From positions 1 through 36,595 of IMG/VR virus record IMGVR_UViG_3300021091_000201: DNA of 36,595 nt; one strand, given 5' to 3'. Origin of the DNA: a virus. Under the pieces are notes generated by a model, which worked only from the letters and a program-made list of their open reading frames with translations, did no database searches and had not been told where the DNA came from. Every line of letters starts with the position of its first letter. The first letter of the stretch is position 1. Positions 1 to 10,468 of this stretch are shown here, piece after piece. Both the position numbers and the translations under genes were made by a program.

Positions 1-1
1 A

Positions 2-463
2 GAAGAGCTAGAAGCTCTAGATGCTTTTGAAGTAGATTTGCTAGAAGATAACTGGGAGTTGCTAAGAGCTGAGAATCTAATGCCAGTAGACTCTTTGCGA
101 CACTATCTTACTTATGAAACCGATAACTACCAGTCATTGCTCCCTGAGTCTGATATAGAAGAGATCAAAGATTATAATGGTAGATTGACTTTTCAAACTA
201 CAAATGTAGAACTAATAAATGGTCCTGAGTTCTATTTACAAGAAGAAGAGCTTTTTATTAAAGGCAGTAGAGGCTATGATCAGATAGCTTTCTCGTATCA
301 AGACTTTCCTTTAAAGATCAAATGGCTGCCTATTAAAGCTATACCACTAAATGAAGATAGCTTTGAGAATATAGCTAAAGATCAAGCTGGTAACTTAACG
401 CAAAAAGGTGCAAAGATTTATAATAAGATATTAGAAAAACAAAACACCTATTGGGGTAAATAA
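2..463 (+). CDS. Virion-associated protein of unknown function, 5' end outside the window
   Basis: The reading frame is open from the first bases of the window. A TTG at 38 lies inside an acidic, Leu/Glu-rich stretch with no convincing ribosome binding site, so the true start is probably upstream and only the last 153 residues are seen. The visible part is acidic and mixed alpha/beta, with no signal peptide or membrane segment. I do not recognise a family. The stop codon is followed directly by the ATG of the next gene, which marks it as part of the tail/baseplate operon on this strand. A structural or assembly role is inferred only from that position. Confidence 0.75.
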   Translation, partial: EELEALDAFEVDLLEDNWELLRAENLMPVDSLRHYLTYETDNYQSLLPESDIEEIKDYNGRLTFQTTNVELINGPEFYLQEEELFIKGSRGYDQIAFSYQDFPLKIKWLPIKAIPLNEDSFENIAKDQAGNLTQKGAKIYNKILEKQNTYWGK

Positions 464-1036
464 ATGAGCCAAAGCGTTACTTACACATTCTATGCTGAAG
501 TAGGTGGCGAGCCTGCTAGTAGCTTAGCTCCAACTTTCTCTGTATTTAGAGAAGTTGTTAGTGGTGACAATCTACCAGACTCAAGCTTGCCAACTATCTC
601 TTCTCTTGGAGACGGATTTTATAAGTATAGTTTTACTTGGCCGGATGTATCTATCCCTGGGAATCTCCCTGTTTCATATCTTGTAAAGATAGATTTAGGT
701 GTTTCAGTGCCTAGTGGAGAACGTTATATTATTAATCGTATTGAGAGGCATGATTATCTCCCTGCTGTTGCAACTAGCATTCAAGAAAGTGCAGAGCTTA
801 TCAAAGCTAAAGCTGATAGCTTAATTGATTCTGCAGAACTATTAAAAGCATTAGTAACAAGGCTTTTAGATATAGAGGAAGGTAACTGGGAGATTATTAA
901 CAATACGCTTATTATCAAAGACTCAGGAGGAGTTATGATAACTAAGTTCGACTTATTTGGAAGCAGCGGACAACCTACAAGCTCTAATCCATATAAGAGA
1001 GTACTAGCTTATCAAAAGCCAAGACCACCTCTCTAA
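464..1036 (+). CDS. Small virion structural protein with N-terminal beta-sandwich
   Basis: A 190-residue protein starting right after the previous stop (TAA-ATG), with a G-rich patch (TTGGGG) upstream. Residues 1-95 alternate beta strands and turns (motif GDGFYKYSFTW near residue 49), as in the beta-sandwich modules of phage baseplate and upper-fibre proteins. Residues 100-135 form an Ala/Leu/Glu helix likely to be a coiled coil. The last third is again strand-rich and ends in a basic, proline-rich tail. No enzyme motif is visible. The fold and the structural role are inferences from composition and from its place in the tail operon; no family is recognised. Confidence 0.7.
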   Translation: MSQSVTYTFYAEVGGEPASSLAPTFSVFREVVSGDNLPDSSLPTISSLGDGFYKYSFTWPDVSIPGNLPVSYLVKIDLGVSVPSGERYIINRIERHDYLPAVATSIQESAELIKAKADSLIDSAELLKALVTRLLDIEEGNWEIINNTLIIKDSGGVMITKFDLFGSSGQPTSSNPYKRVLAYQKPRPPL

Positions 1037-1050
1037 TAAAGGCTAGTTAA

Positions 1051-3453
1051 ATGTCTTTAATAGCTAGAAGATTATTTTCTACTTTAGTAACTAAAGGCTT
1101 GGGCGATAGTGAGGTTGGTTCACTTGGGGAGACTTTGACAATTAACGTAAGTAATAATGTTAAATATGAAGAAGAATTTTACCCTTTAACTGGAAGCTTT
1201 GCTGGAGTTAAGGGCTGGATATGGAATAAGACATTGCCTCAAAATTTGAGGTTTATGGAAACTCGTATAAACGAGCATATCGGAGGTTATAAATATAACC
1301 TTGAAGAAGGCACTAAGATTAAACACTGGTATGGTGGTGTTTTATCTGGCTGCCAAATTAAAACTATAGAAGCTTATAAAGATATAACTTCTAGATTTAA
1401 GTGGGTGCCTAAGTTAGAAACCGGTAGCTATTCCATTTATCATTTTAATAAAAAGTTATTCTCAAGTTTGTCTTCTAGTAAGATTATCAAAGAAAGCTTA
1501 GTTTTATTAGAAGATAATATCTTAAAGAATTCCTTAGAGATTTGTTTATTTAAAAGAGATAGTAATTTTAACAATATTCCTGTGTATCGTTGGGTTTACA
1601 ACGACTCTATTATAGAAACTAACAGGGAGTATAGCTTTCTATCAGATGTGGATCCTGATGAGGCAAACGCAGATAGAACTCTTCTGATACAACAAGTAGC
1701 GCCTTTAGTGATTGGTAGCCAAGAACAACCCACTTCTAATACTATTAGATACAACTGGGAGTATCTCGGGAGATCAACTAACAGAAGCATCTGTTATACT
1801 GAGTACTTCCCTATAGACGATGTAAAAGTGGCACTTGTTAAAGACGCGGACAACTTCATTGAGTTAACTCAGATAGAGTCTTTTGATAAAGAAATTAACA
1901 TAGATTACAATTACGTAGTAGACAAGCACTCAGGAAAGATAAGCTTTGCTACTTTTGAAATTCAAGAAGTTTATGTAAAACAAGACTTTGGAAGTTCTAT
2001 CGAGTTATTTGAAAACACAGATAAGCTTCCAGAAACAGGACTTATTAATAACTCAATAATTTATAAATCAAAGACTAAATTTAAATTGATTTTAGAGAAT
2101 CAAAATAGAGCCTCAAGTCTTAATCGTGGAGCTTCTATTTCTATTAGTAAGAAAAGCTTATTAATAGATCCTGGTCTAGATTTATATGTATCCTACAAGG
2201 CTTATCCAAGACTTGATTACGAGATAAAAGAAGAGCTCTTCTGGGACTCTAAGATAAATGTAAAACCATATAAGAAACTTGATAGCGGAGGAATCTTGGA
2301 GATCTCTCCACAAGAGAAGCATGTATCTTATTTGAAACTGGAAGCAGATAAGAATCTTATTGGAAACAATCTTTACGACAAGTTATTTGTCCAATCTGGT
2401 TCTGCCGTAATCAAAGCTACTGCTTATAATAGTAATGATAAGCCAGTGCCTGAAATGTTAGTAACTTTTGAAGCTGAAATGGGCAGATTCGAAGGGGATT
2501 CCAGTTCAATTGCAAAGGTATCTAACTTGTTAGGAGAGGCAAGAACAAGCTATAGCGTTCCTTATGTTGATTACGATAATTTCAATTATGTAGATATTGC
2601 GCACATAGGAGCTCACACAAGAGTCAGGCTAGATAGAGTTTCTCCAGGAAACTCTATTGATGATTTCTACCTGTTCCAAACCTTGAAGACAGATCCCTAC
2701 TATGGTTCTTTAGGAAGAAAATATTACATTGATAGCTGGGAAGCTGATAATTCTTTTGATGGCAACAGTAGGTTGATTAACGTATATTTAAACGAAGTAG
2801 TAGAGGACGAAGAAGAATACGAAACGTATCAGGTATTAGAGCGTAATGATGAAGTAACTAATGTAACTGATATATGTCAGCCTTTAGTTGGAAACTATGG
2901 ATATGCTTATCTTTATCAAAACTCTGTAATTTCAAGAAGACTTTTAATTCATAAAGTAGATAGAAATAAAATTGTCCTGTTAGATAAGTTTAGAAACCAA
3001 GACAATTTTAATCCTGATGAAGTAGTTATATTTAAAAGAAATGAATTAGAGTTTAATGGTTCTGGAGTAGAGCGAGTTGCTTATCAATATGAAACGACCT
3101 CAGATAAATTTGTAAGACTTAAGCCAAGCAGGATAAGCAATGGATATCTTTGGTACGATAACTTATTATTACCTCCAGGTTCTTTAACTGATAGAAATAA
3201 TCTTATTGCTGGTTACAAGATTTACTATGGAAAGCTAGTCAAGCTAGTAGCAAAAACAATAGATCCTGCTAGCGGTAGAATAGTAGTTTCAAATGATATA
3301 AGGATATCAGTAGACTTGCCGACTTTCTTAAAGGGCAAGGAAGATGGATTTAGGTTCATTGATAATGTTAGTGACGATAGTTCAGGTTTGGGTATCGCTA
3401 ACTTTATTACTATAAATCCAACTATAACCAATCAAATTAACTTATTTATATAA
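1051..3453 (+). CDS. Large tail/baseplate protein with a bacterial Ig-like domain
   Basis: An 800-residue, strand-rich protein. The ATG is preceded by AAAGG about 9 bases upstream. Residues about 446-505 have the pattern of an invasin/Big_1-type Ig-like domain: alternating strands, then a V-x-A-T-A-Y-N turn, the phrase PVPEMLVTFEAEMGRFEG, and a later G-E-A-x-x-S-Y strand. Such domains decorate phage tail and fibre proteins, where they bind surfaces or pack against other subunits. The rest is rich in Tyr, Asn and Asp with no catalytic motif. There is no signal peptide or membrane segment. The structural role is a confident inference from size, domain type and neighbours; the exact part of the tail is not known. 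Confidence 0.75.
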   Translation: MSLIARRLFSTLVTKGLGDSEVGSLGETLTINVSNNVKYEEEFYPLTGSFAGVKGWIWNKTLPQNLRFMETRINEHIGGYKYNLEEGTKIKHWYGGVLSGCQIKTIEAYKDITSRFKWVPKLETGSYSIYHFNKKLFSSLSSSKIIKESLVLLEDNILKNSLEICLFKRDSNFNNIPVYRWVYNDSIIETNREYSFLSDVDPDEANADRTLLIQQVAPLVIGSQEQPTSNTIRYNWEYLGRSTNRSICYTEYFPIDDVKVALVKDADNFIELTQIESFDKEINIDYNYVVDKHSGKISFATFEIQEVYVKQDFGSSIELFENTDKLPETGLINNSIIYKSKTKFKLILENQNRASSLNRGASISISKKSLLIDPGLDLYVSYKAYPRLDYEIKEELFWDSKINVKPYKKLDSGGILEISPQEKHVSYLKLEADKNLIGNNLYDKLFVQSGSAVIKATAYNSNDKPVPEMLVTFEAEMGRFEGDSSSIAKVSNLLGEARTSYSVPYVDYDNFNYVDIAHIGAHTRVRLDRVSPGNSIDDFYLFQTLKTDPYYGSLGRKYYIDSWEADNSFDGNSRLINVYLNEVVEDEEEYETYQVLERNDEVTNVTDICQPLVGNYGYAYLYQNSVISRRLLIHKVDRNKIVLLDKFRNQDNFNPDEVVIFKRNELEFNGSGVERVAYQYETTSDKFVRLKPSRISNGYLWYDNLLLPPGSLTDRNNLIAGYKIYYGKLVKLVAKTIDPASGRIVVSNDIRISVDLPTFLKGKEDGFRFIDNVSDDSSGLGIANFITINPTITNQINLFI

Positions 3454-3462
3454 GAGAAGATC

Positions 3463-6144
3463 ATGGCTGATAAATTACATACATTAACTTCTAATTTAAT
3501 AAGATTTGCTGCTGGTGAAAAACCTTCAGCGGATAAATTCAACGCAGCCAATGAATACTTCGCAAGATCTCTAAGGGAGATTTCCAGGGCAATTGGAGAT
3601 ATAAGAGATCAGGGATATCCTCACTCTAGTAATGCTAATAAGTATACTCATCTTACTGGAGCTTGGAATCCTTATGAAGCTGGAAGAGAAGAAGGGCGCC
3701 CGTTAGATATAGTTAATATTGCTAGGTTAATTGGACCTGCAAGTAATTTGAATCCCAAGATGTTAGATTTTGATACTACTAAATTAGAGACAATCCCTGG
3801 ATCTTTAATGGAATACGAATTAAGTTTTCCATTAAAAGAAAATGGAACAATTAGTATTATAATAGCTGGTGTACCTTTAACAAAGGTAACCACTCCCTAT
3901 TTTACTGGAGCCAATCAATTCTTAGTTAGGGGTAACGTTGTATACTTCTCAAGCAGCCATAACGGAAACAGAGCTATAATATATGATACTTCAGCAAGTG
4001 ATATAGATGGTGGAGCTAATTATACTGGAGCTAGCTTTAACGTAATTCCTGATCCTAATCAGCCTACTAAATTATCAGTAGTAGCCTTACAAAATGAAGT
4101 TAATGCTTACTCAGTTAGCTTAGGGGCTTGTACTCATCAGCAATCGGGGATTAGAAATCAAGAAAGCTTAAGATTAAGCTCTTTAAACGCTGGTGAATAT
4201 AATAGTAATATTGCTCTTAAACTACCTACTTGGATGTGGTCTGGAAGCTCTCCTAGATTTGCAAATGGGGATGCTATTCCAGAAGGTTTCTTAGTATTAA
4301 AGAATTTAACTACAAATGAAGTATATCAAAACGCTAGCTACTTCTTTGTAAGTGCAAGTCAAATAATTATCAGGGGAGTGTCTCTTTGCGTAGATCATAA
4401 GTTCTGTATAATTACAGTAGGAACTGATATTACTACAAGCATCGATGATTTACGTAACAAGATGTTTTTGCACAAACACGATGGCTCTTTTGGAGAGCCT
4501 AGAGTAAGTGTAAAAGATCTAATAGACAAGTTTACTGAGTTTTCTAGTGTTTTATATGGAGAGTCTAGTATTCCTAATAACCACTTCCCAATGTATCTAC
4601 ATCGAAGTGCTGGTCTTCAGGATGATAATTTAAATAATGGTAAAAATGCAATGCTCGGCTCATTAGCAATGGGGAGTACTGGATTTAATTCCTTAAATCC
4701 AGTATCAAACCCTCCGTTTAAAAGCGCACCAGCTGACTCTTTAAGTACTGGGTATGCTAGCCAACCAATACTTTTTAGCAGTCCAGATTGCCTAATAAAA
4801 AGAGAAGATGATGCAACACTGCTTATCAAGAATAGCATCCATAAAAATATAGATATAGAAGCTAAGAATATAAATCTGACATCTACTGCTGAAATTATTT
4901 TAAATGCTCCAGGAGGATTGTCCTTAAATTCTTTAGGAGGTTTTGGTTTTATAAATTTATATTCAAGTTCAGTAGATGTAGGTTCAGAGAACCTTTTATA
5001 TTTGCACGGAAGCGATGTAAGAATAAATGCAAAGAATATAATTAATTCTATTGCTTATACAAATAATCCCAATCAGTGGGGAAAGTTTATCGTAGAAGGT
5101 GCAGGAAGCAGTAGCGAGATTATATGTTCGCCTTTAGAGGGGGTTTATCTTGGAGGAAAGCATTTAGAACTATTTGATAGGTACAATAAACCAGACGATG
5201 ATTTAACTAGAAAAACAACATATCTTGAGATGGATAATTTGAATGTTAGTTTTGATAAACTTTCTAACAATCAGGTTGGACAGCTATCACAACCAATAGA
5301 GAAAGAAATAAAAAGGGGAAAAATTACTAAAGATAATAGTAGTATCTTTACTAAAACTTTCTCAAGAAAAAGAATTGAGCTTGAAATAGACCAAGAATCA
5401 GTAGGTTACTTTGATAGCGCATTGTTAATAAATGGTGATTATGCTGATAGCGCTTTTCAAACTTTGCTTAGTAATGCAAACTATTTGAATTATTTTGAAA
5501 CACGAAAAAGTTTAGATCATTCTCATCCAAGCCACATTATAAGAGCAAAAAATTATAGATTAAAAGATACTGATTTTGAAGGAATCACAGAGTTAATAAC
5601 TGTCTTTAAAAATCAGTCAATAAGTAGTTCAAATGATTTTACTCGTTTTGATATTTTAATTAATGAAGAAGATGTAGATTTTAAAATAAAGCAAAGTGAA
5701 ATTTTAGGAGAAACAGATACTGATAAGGAAATATTAGGTATCATAGGAAATATAATAGTTAACTTTAAATATGAAATTATTGGATACGGAAATTTAAATA
5801 AAAGAAGACTTCTGATAAATAAAAAACAAAAAGAAGTCGGAACAATTACAAGTTTTTCATCATCAATATATAATGATTTAATAAATTATTTAATTGAAAT
5901 TCCAGGATCTAAATTTATTAATTTTAAATTAATTAATTATCAATCAGGAAGTACATATGAGAAAGATTTAATGATAACTACAAGTTCAATAGATCTTTTT
6001 GATTTACTATTTTCTGCAAATCAATTTGAGAATCTTGATGCAGAACAAACTCTTTTAAAAATGAATGATTTGGATTTTGAAATTGATATTATTGAAGATT
6101 TTAAAAATTTAAAGATTAATATTGTTGGCAGATATTATGCTTAA
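3463..6144 (+). CDS. Large tail or fibre protein with central beta-repeat region
   Basis: An 893-residue protein with a purine-rich ribosome binding site (AGAGAAG). The N-terminal 65 residues are helical (LREISRAIGDIRDQGYPHSS), like an attachment segment. Residues about 445-540 contain short runs such as NIDIEAKNINLTS, AEIILNAPGG and DVRINAKNI. This pattern of alternating I/N/A residues is typical of the beta-helix or beta-prism stems of phage spikes and fibres. The C-terminal third is low in complexity, rich in Ile, Asn, Lys and Asp, and markedly more AT-rich in its codons than the first half. It sits in a run of structural genes and overlaps the next gene by 8 bp. No enzyme motif is seen. 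Confidence 0.72.
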   Translation: MADKLHTLTSNLIRFAAGEKPSADKFNAANEYFARSLREISRAIGDIRDQGYPHSSNANKYTHLTGAWNPYEAGREEGRPLDIVNIARLIGPASNLNPKMLDFDTTKLETIPGSLMEYELSFPLKENGTISIIIAGVPLTKVTTPYFTGANQFLVRGNVVYFSSSHNGNRAIIYDTSASDIDGGANYTGASFNVIPDPNQPTKLSVVALQNEVNAYSVSLGACTHQQSGIRNQESLRLSSLNAGEYNSNIALKLPTWMWSGSSPRFANGDAIPEGFLVLKNLTTNEVYQNASYFFVSASQIIIRGVSLCVDHKFCIITVGTDITTSIDDLRNKMFLHKHDGSFGEPRVSVKDLIDKFTEFSSVLYGESSIPNNHFPMYLHRSAGLQDDNLNNGKNAMLGSLAMGSTGFNSLNPVSNPPFKSAPADSLSTGYASQPILFSSPDCLIKREDDATLLIKNSIHKNIDIEAKNINLTSTAEIILNAPGGLSLNSLGGFGFINLYSSSVDVGSENLLYLHGSDVRINAKNIINSIAYTNNPNQWGKFIVEGAGSSSEIICSPLEGVYLGGKHLELFDRYNKPDDDLTRKTTYLEMDNLNVSFDKLSNNQVGQLSQPIEKEIKRGKITKDNSSIFTKTFSRKRIELEIDQESVGYFDSALLINGDYADSAFQTLLSNANYLNYFETRKSLDHSHPSHIIRAKNYRLKDTDFEGITELITVFKNQSISSSNDFTRFDILINEEDVDFKIKQSEILGETDTDKEILGIIGNIIVNFKYEIIGYGNLNKRRLLINKKQKEVGTITSFSSSIYNDLINYLIEIPGSKFINFKLINYQSGSTYEKDLMITTSSIDLFDLLFSANQFENLDAEQTLLKMNDLDFEIDIIEDFKNLKINIVGRYYA

Positions 6145-8152
6145 CTTAGAATTAATTAACCAAAGCTCTCAAAAAGAGAGCGAAGTTGCGATTACAAATG
6201 TTGTTAATTCGCCTTTGGAACATCTAGAGTTTTCAAGATATATAAGCGATAGAAGTATTGCTATAAGCTATCTTGAATCTGAAGAAGTAAACTCTAGAGA
6301 TAATTTAGAAATAAATGATCTATCTTGGAGGGTTCCAAGAAACAATCCTAACTTTCTTAAAAGAAACTCTGAAATAGAAGTTCAGGGTAATTCTTTTTAT
6401 TCTCCGTACTCAAAGATAGAAATAACTAATAAGACTTACACAAATATAGAAGGCTTAGAAGAACCACTATTCTATAAGCATTTTAAGAAAGTAAAAGAAG
6501 CAAAGATTCACTATATAGAATCTGGTGATGACTTTGAAGTAACAAGCGGCTTTAAGGTAGTTAACGACTGGATCTACACTAATTATAAAAATTACTATAA
6601 TAATGAAACAGGTAATTATAGAGTTTATTTTGTAACCGGAGTAGACGAGTTAGGCAATCAGATTAATGATTTGCTAAACGTAGTATCAGCAATTAAAGAA
6701 GCTTCATGGGAAGATATTGATCCTGAGTCAGGAGATATTGTTGGAGATGTTTATACTAAGGAAGAGCAGGATCAAGGATACTTCTTTAAGGTTAACTTTG
6801 ATATTGTAGAAGCTTGCGGCAAAGTAAATGATAAGCTTTATATAAGAGGCTCTGAAGAAAACTTGATAAAGCTTTTAAAACCAGAGGCTTTCTCTGTAGA
6901 GAACCCCTGGATATTAAGAATCCAAAATGGTTGGGTTCTAGATAAAAAGAAGTATTGGCTTCCAGAATATGAGCAACAAGCTTTTGACCCTGAGTTTGGA
7001 TTAATAAAGCTTGAGAATAAAACATGTAATTTAGTTAAAAGAAATATAATTAAATTACCTGTTAATAAAATTAAAGTTAACCCAAAGAATGAAGTGCATT
7101 TAAGTGTTTTTATCTATGATGAATCAGATAGGTTAGTTAAATGCTCGACTACTGAGTTAAGAAAAGTTGGTAGCAAGTTCTCAAACACTCAGATCAAGTT
7201 TGATAACGATATAGATTCTTGGGACGAGTTCAATGGGTTTGTAGAGTTAAAGTTTGATGTAGATAGTAGTCAGATAATTAAGGCTAGCTTTCATTATAAT
7301 ACTGACTGCTACCTGTATAGCCAGATTTCTACAAACCCTCTAGAAAACGAAAATATGATCTATCAGAAGTACTTCTTCTACCTTAAGAGCAACGCTCCAA
7401 GAGGAAGTAGATCTGTACATCATCTACTCTTAGATGAAGATGGCCGGATTACTGAGTGCTCAGACCCAGACTTGAAGCTCAAACTAAACAATAGCTTTAA
7501 TCAAGATACTATCATTGGAAGCAATATTAGAGATTTTAAAGGTAGGTTTAGTTATGGTTATCAAAATGATTATCAGTATATGGAACTAGGAGAGGTTTCT
7601 TTAGAAGAAGACTTTTATATTGACGAGATTAATCAAATAGAAGTAAAAGAAGAAACCTATACTAATGAGAACCTTTATGAAGATATGCTAAAGCATCAGT
7701 GGAAGATTCTACAGTCTAAGCATGGTTATGGAGAGCTTGGTCAAGTTGTTCAGAAGAACAATATCATTTACTTAGAAGCTCCAATAGATCTTCTACAAGA
7801 GATGGGTGGAGATTATACAAGAGAAGAAGTAGAGTCTCTTCTAAGAAGAAAACTACCGTATGGAATTGATATAGTTGTAGAGTTTATTTATCCAAAATCC
7901 AAGCTTGTTCTGAATAATCAAACTGCTGGAGAAATTGGAATAGAGTTATCTTGGGAGGGTCCAGGAACTTATACGGTGGAGAGAAAGTTAATTAATGCTT
8001 TGCAGTATGATGGTATTGTAGAAATTGAATCTACAGAAGAAGAAGTTTTAACTTTTGTAGATGATCAAGTAGAATCAGGTAAAGCTTATTATTACAGATG
8101 TAAGTTTGAAAATTATCCTTATGGAAATATCTTTGGAGTAATGGCAAGATGA
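6137..8152 (+). CDS. Tail protein ending in a fibronectin type III-like domain
   Basis: I place the start at the ATG at 6137; the upstream TTG codons at 6122 and 6125 lack a ribosome binding site. The ATG overlaps the previous stop by 8 bp, which suggests translational coupling. The product has 671 residues. The last 85 residues (about 588-671) have the seven-strand layout of a fibronectin type III domain: a Leu-Ser-Trp strand, a central TYTVERKL strand and a final GKAYYYRCKF strand. The rest is acidic and Tyr/Asn-rich with no recognised motif. The domain call is made by eye. Such C-terminal modules are common on baseplate and tail-tip proteins and suggest display on the virion surface. Confidence 0.75.
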   Translation: MLNLELINQSSQKESEVAITNVVNSPLEHLEFSRYISDRSIAISYLESEEVNSRDNLEINDLSWRVPRNNPNFLKRNSEIEVQGNSFYSPYSKIEITNKTYTNIEGLEEPLFYKHFKKVKEAKIHYIESGDDFEVTSGFKVVNDWIYTNYKNYYNNETGNYRVYFVTGVDELGNQINDLLNVVSAIKEASWEDIDPESGDIVGDVYTKEEQDQGYFFKVNFDIVEACGKVNDKLYIRGSEENLIKLLKPEAFSVENPWILRIQNGWVLDKKKYWLPEYEQQAFDPEFGLIKLENKTCNLVKRNIIKLPVNKIKVNPKNEVHLSVFIYDESDRLVKCSTTELRKVGSKFSNTQIKFDNDIDSWDEFNGFVELKFDVDSSQIIKASFHYNTDCYLYSQISTNPLENENMIYQKYFFYLKSNAPRGSRSVHHLLLDEDGRITECSDPDLKLKLNNSFNQDTIIGSNIRDFKGRFSYGYQNDYQYMELGEVSLEEDFYIDEINQIEVKEETYTNENLYEDMLKHQWKILQSKHGYGELGQVVQKNNIIYLEAPIDLLQEMGGDYTREEVESLLRRKLPYGIDIVVEFIYPKSKLVLNNQTAGEIGIELSWEGPGTYTVERKLINALQYDGIVEIESTEEEVLTFVDDQVESGKAYYYRCKFENYPYGNIFGVMAR

Positions 8153-8589
8153 GTTTTATCTTTCAAAAAACTGACGGCTCTTTACTACAAGAGGCAGACC
8201 TTTTAAAGCTTAGAAGTTCACTACTTGCAGGAACAGAAGTGACGCTTCAAGTATTTACTGATCAAAGAACAAACGCTCCAGGAATCTACCTAAAGGCTTC
8301 TTCTAATCTAGGAGAGGTTAAGTATCCACCTCAGAACTCAGCAATGACTGATTATTCAGACTTACTGCACTGGGGATCACTTCCTACACCTAAAGGTTTA
8401 TTTGTAAAAATAGAAGATGCGTGGGTTGCTTTTAACTTGAACAATGGTAGTAGTTATAGAAATAAAATATTACTACCCCAAGCGGTCCTAGATAACAGCG
8501 GCGTTTTTATTGTAAAATTAAAGTTCATTGGAAACGAAGCAGCCGACACTAGGCGACTCTATATAGGAGTTGAAATAGATGATTCGTAA
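8149..8589 (+). CDS. Small virion structural protein
   Basis: A 146-residue protein whose ATG overlaps the preceding TGA (ATGA), so it is translationally coupled. It is predominantly beta, with a probable beta-sandwich (strands around VTLQVFTDQ, IYLKASS, LFVKIEDAWVAFNL and FIVKLKFIG). There is no signal peptide, cysteine cluster or catalytic motif. It lies between much larger tail proteins, and its size fits a connector, a baseplate accessory protein or a fibre attachment subunit. Function is not recognised and is inferred only from position. Confidence 0.65.
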   Translation: MSFIFQKTDGSLLQEADLLKLRSSLLAGTEVTLQVFTDQRTNAPGIYLKASSNLGEVKYPPQNSAMTDYSDLLHWGSLPTPKGLFVKIEDAWVAFNLNNGSSYRNKILLPQAVLDNSGVFIVKLKFIGNEAADTRRLYIGVEIDDS

Positions 8590-10468
8590 TGAACTATTTG
8601 ATTTTGGAGCCGCTGCTAGAGAAGCAGCAAAATATAGACTTGCTTTACGAGCAAGTACGAAACAAGAAGACCTTGATAGAGATATCGAGGCTTTTTTGTT
8701 ATCAAGGCTCTCTAACTTTAACCGATTTCAATTTCAAGATTTAGCTTATGCATCTTTAATTAGAGCTGAGGAGTTTAGCTTTAGTTTTAAAAATCTAAGC
8801 TACATGTTATATTTTTATAACAAGAAGTTATCTAATATTGATCAAGTTCTTGAGTCTTTTTATAATAAGACAGAGAATTGGTTTAAAACTTTTAATAAAG
8901 ATTTAAAGGTTTTTAAAGATCAAATAGAAGAGACAACGATTAAACTTAATAGCAAATATAACAAAGTAAAAGTAGTTTCTTTATTTAAAGAAAAAGACTT
9001 TACTGAAGGTTATGATCTAGTAGACCTAAAGACTGATATGAGATTTAGTAAACTAGATCAGGTTACATTCAAAGATGATTCTATTGAAGCACCTCTACTA
9101 TATGAACAGAGGTTATCAATAACGAGAATTGATCTCCTAAAAGAAGAATCTTTTCTAGGAGACAGCTTGGAGCCTATAGATCTAAGTAAAGATAGCTTTG
9201 ATCTTATAAGGCCGGAGAAGATTTGGAAATGTATTGTTGGTAAAAAAGAACAAGAGCCTAATGGTTTTAAGACTAAACACAGGCCAGTTAAAGTATCTCT
9301 AGTAATTAATCTCAATGGAGAGCAAGAGCTGAATCATCTTTATATCGAAGCAGCAAGCTCTCTACCAGTATCAATTGAGAAGGGTAATTTCTTTTATTGG
9401 AACTACTATACTAAGTCATGGTCGCTTTTAGATGGCTTATGTATCGTAGAAGAATATAATAGAAAGCAGTTATTTTTTAATAAAGTTAGAACTAAGAAAT
9501 TAAAGATAATTTTACTTCAATCAAAATACATAGAGAATGTTAATTATTCAGAGAGCTCAAGAGAAGATGAGCTATTACTGAATAGTTACCTGAACAAATA
9601 CCCAGTGCTTTCTGCTGCAGAGAATTATAAGATATATGATCTCTCTATAAAAGAGATAAAGGTTTCACTTAGGATTAACAAAGCCTTTGGTTTCTACAGA
9701 GAAGCTGAAGTGCTTAATGTTATGAAACCTCTATCAGCTTTTATGGATTATAACTTAGCCTATGAAGATCCGGAATGCTTTATAGAGAAAAGCTTGCATG
9801 TTGTACTTTACGGAGAGTCTGAGATCAAAGCCTTTAAGAAAGGGGATTTCAAAACTCCGAGATACAATAAAGTAATCTCAGTTCCAGCAAATAAGTATAA
9901 AGAAAAAGAAGTGCTAGTTTTTAAAAATAGGGAAGCTAAAGTTTTACTATTTCCTAAAATAACAAACGCTCTTCCTTTAAATCAAAGCATAAAGGTTTAT
10001 AAGACAATAAATGGCCAGACTTCCTTGCTTACAATGTTTAATGATTATTATATCTCAGTAGATAATAAGAATTCTTTTGAAGAATCTAATTTAACTACTA
10101 GCGCTCAATTAACAGCTAAGATTTCAGAAAAAGTAGCTGGTAATTTTTGGATTAAGCTAAAAGAAACGCCAGGTTTTGAAAGCGTATATACGGTGGAGTA
10201 TATACTTTCGGAAGACTTCTTCTTAGATAATATAAAGCAACTAAGACTTGTTAACGGAGAGGTTATATTTCCAAACTCATTAAATGATAGCTTTGGTTTT
10301 ATAAGACCAAGACTTATATTTAGAAGCGAAAGCAAGTTTAATGAGTCTAGCATACTATCTAAATATAGGCTTCTTGTAGAAGAGAAAACCATATCAGAAG
10401 ATACTGCTTATATAGAGTATGAAAGCTTTGAAGAGAGACAATACGGAGCTACTACGAATGTCATTTAA
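8579..10468 (+). CDS. Large virion protein with discoidin-like stretch (first of three in a row)
   Basis: A 629-residue protein with a GGAG site 9 bases before an ATG that lies inside the end of the previous gene (11-bp overlap). Residues 1-130 are helical and basic, probably a coiled-coil stalk. Residues about 215-320 alternate strands and end in KVRTKKLKIILLQ, a pattern like the last strands of galactose-binding (F5/8 type C) sandwiches, in which a solvent-exposed loop is followed by a LRI/LKI strand. The following two genes share the plan of a helical N-terminus followed by a similar sandwich, so the three may be paralogues forming one complex such as baseplate or tail-tip wedges. That relationship is my inference; no family is recognised. 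Confidence 0.65.
   Translation: MIRNELFDFGAAAREAAKYRLALRASTKQEDLDRDIEAFLLSRLSNFNRFQFQDLAYASLIRAEEFSFSFKNLSYMLYFYNKKLSNIDQVLESFYNKTENWFKTFNKDLKVFKDQIEETTIKLNSKYNKVKVVSLFKEKDFTEGYDLVDLKTDMRFSKLDQVTFKDDSIEAPLLYEQRLSITRIDLLKEESFLGDSLEPIDLSKDSFDLIRPEKIWKCIVGKKEQEPNGFKTKHRPVKVSLVINLNGEQELNHLYIEAASSLPVSIEKGNFFYWNYYTKSWSLLDGLCIVEEYNRKQLFFNKVRTKKLKIILLQSKYIENVNYSESSREDELLLNSYLNKYPVLSAAENYKIYDLSIKEIKVSLRINKAFGFYREAEVLNVMKPLSAFMDYNLAYEDPECFIEKSLHVVLYGESEIKAFKKGDFKTPRYNKVISVPANKYKEKEVLVFKNREAKVLLFPKITNALPLNQSIKVYKTINGQTSLLTMFNDYYISVDNKNSFEESNLTTSAQLTAKISEKVAGNFWIKLKETPGFESVYTVEYILSEDFFLDNIKQLRLVNGEVIFPNSLNDSFGFIRPRLIFRSESKFNESSILSKYRLLVEEKTISEDTAYIEYESFEERQYGATTNVI

Noticed and set aside
6122-6136. TTG start for the tail protein at 6137-8152
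   Set aside because: The TTG codons lack a Shine-Dalgarno; the ATG at 6137 overlaps the previous stop by 8 bp in the way other genes here do.
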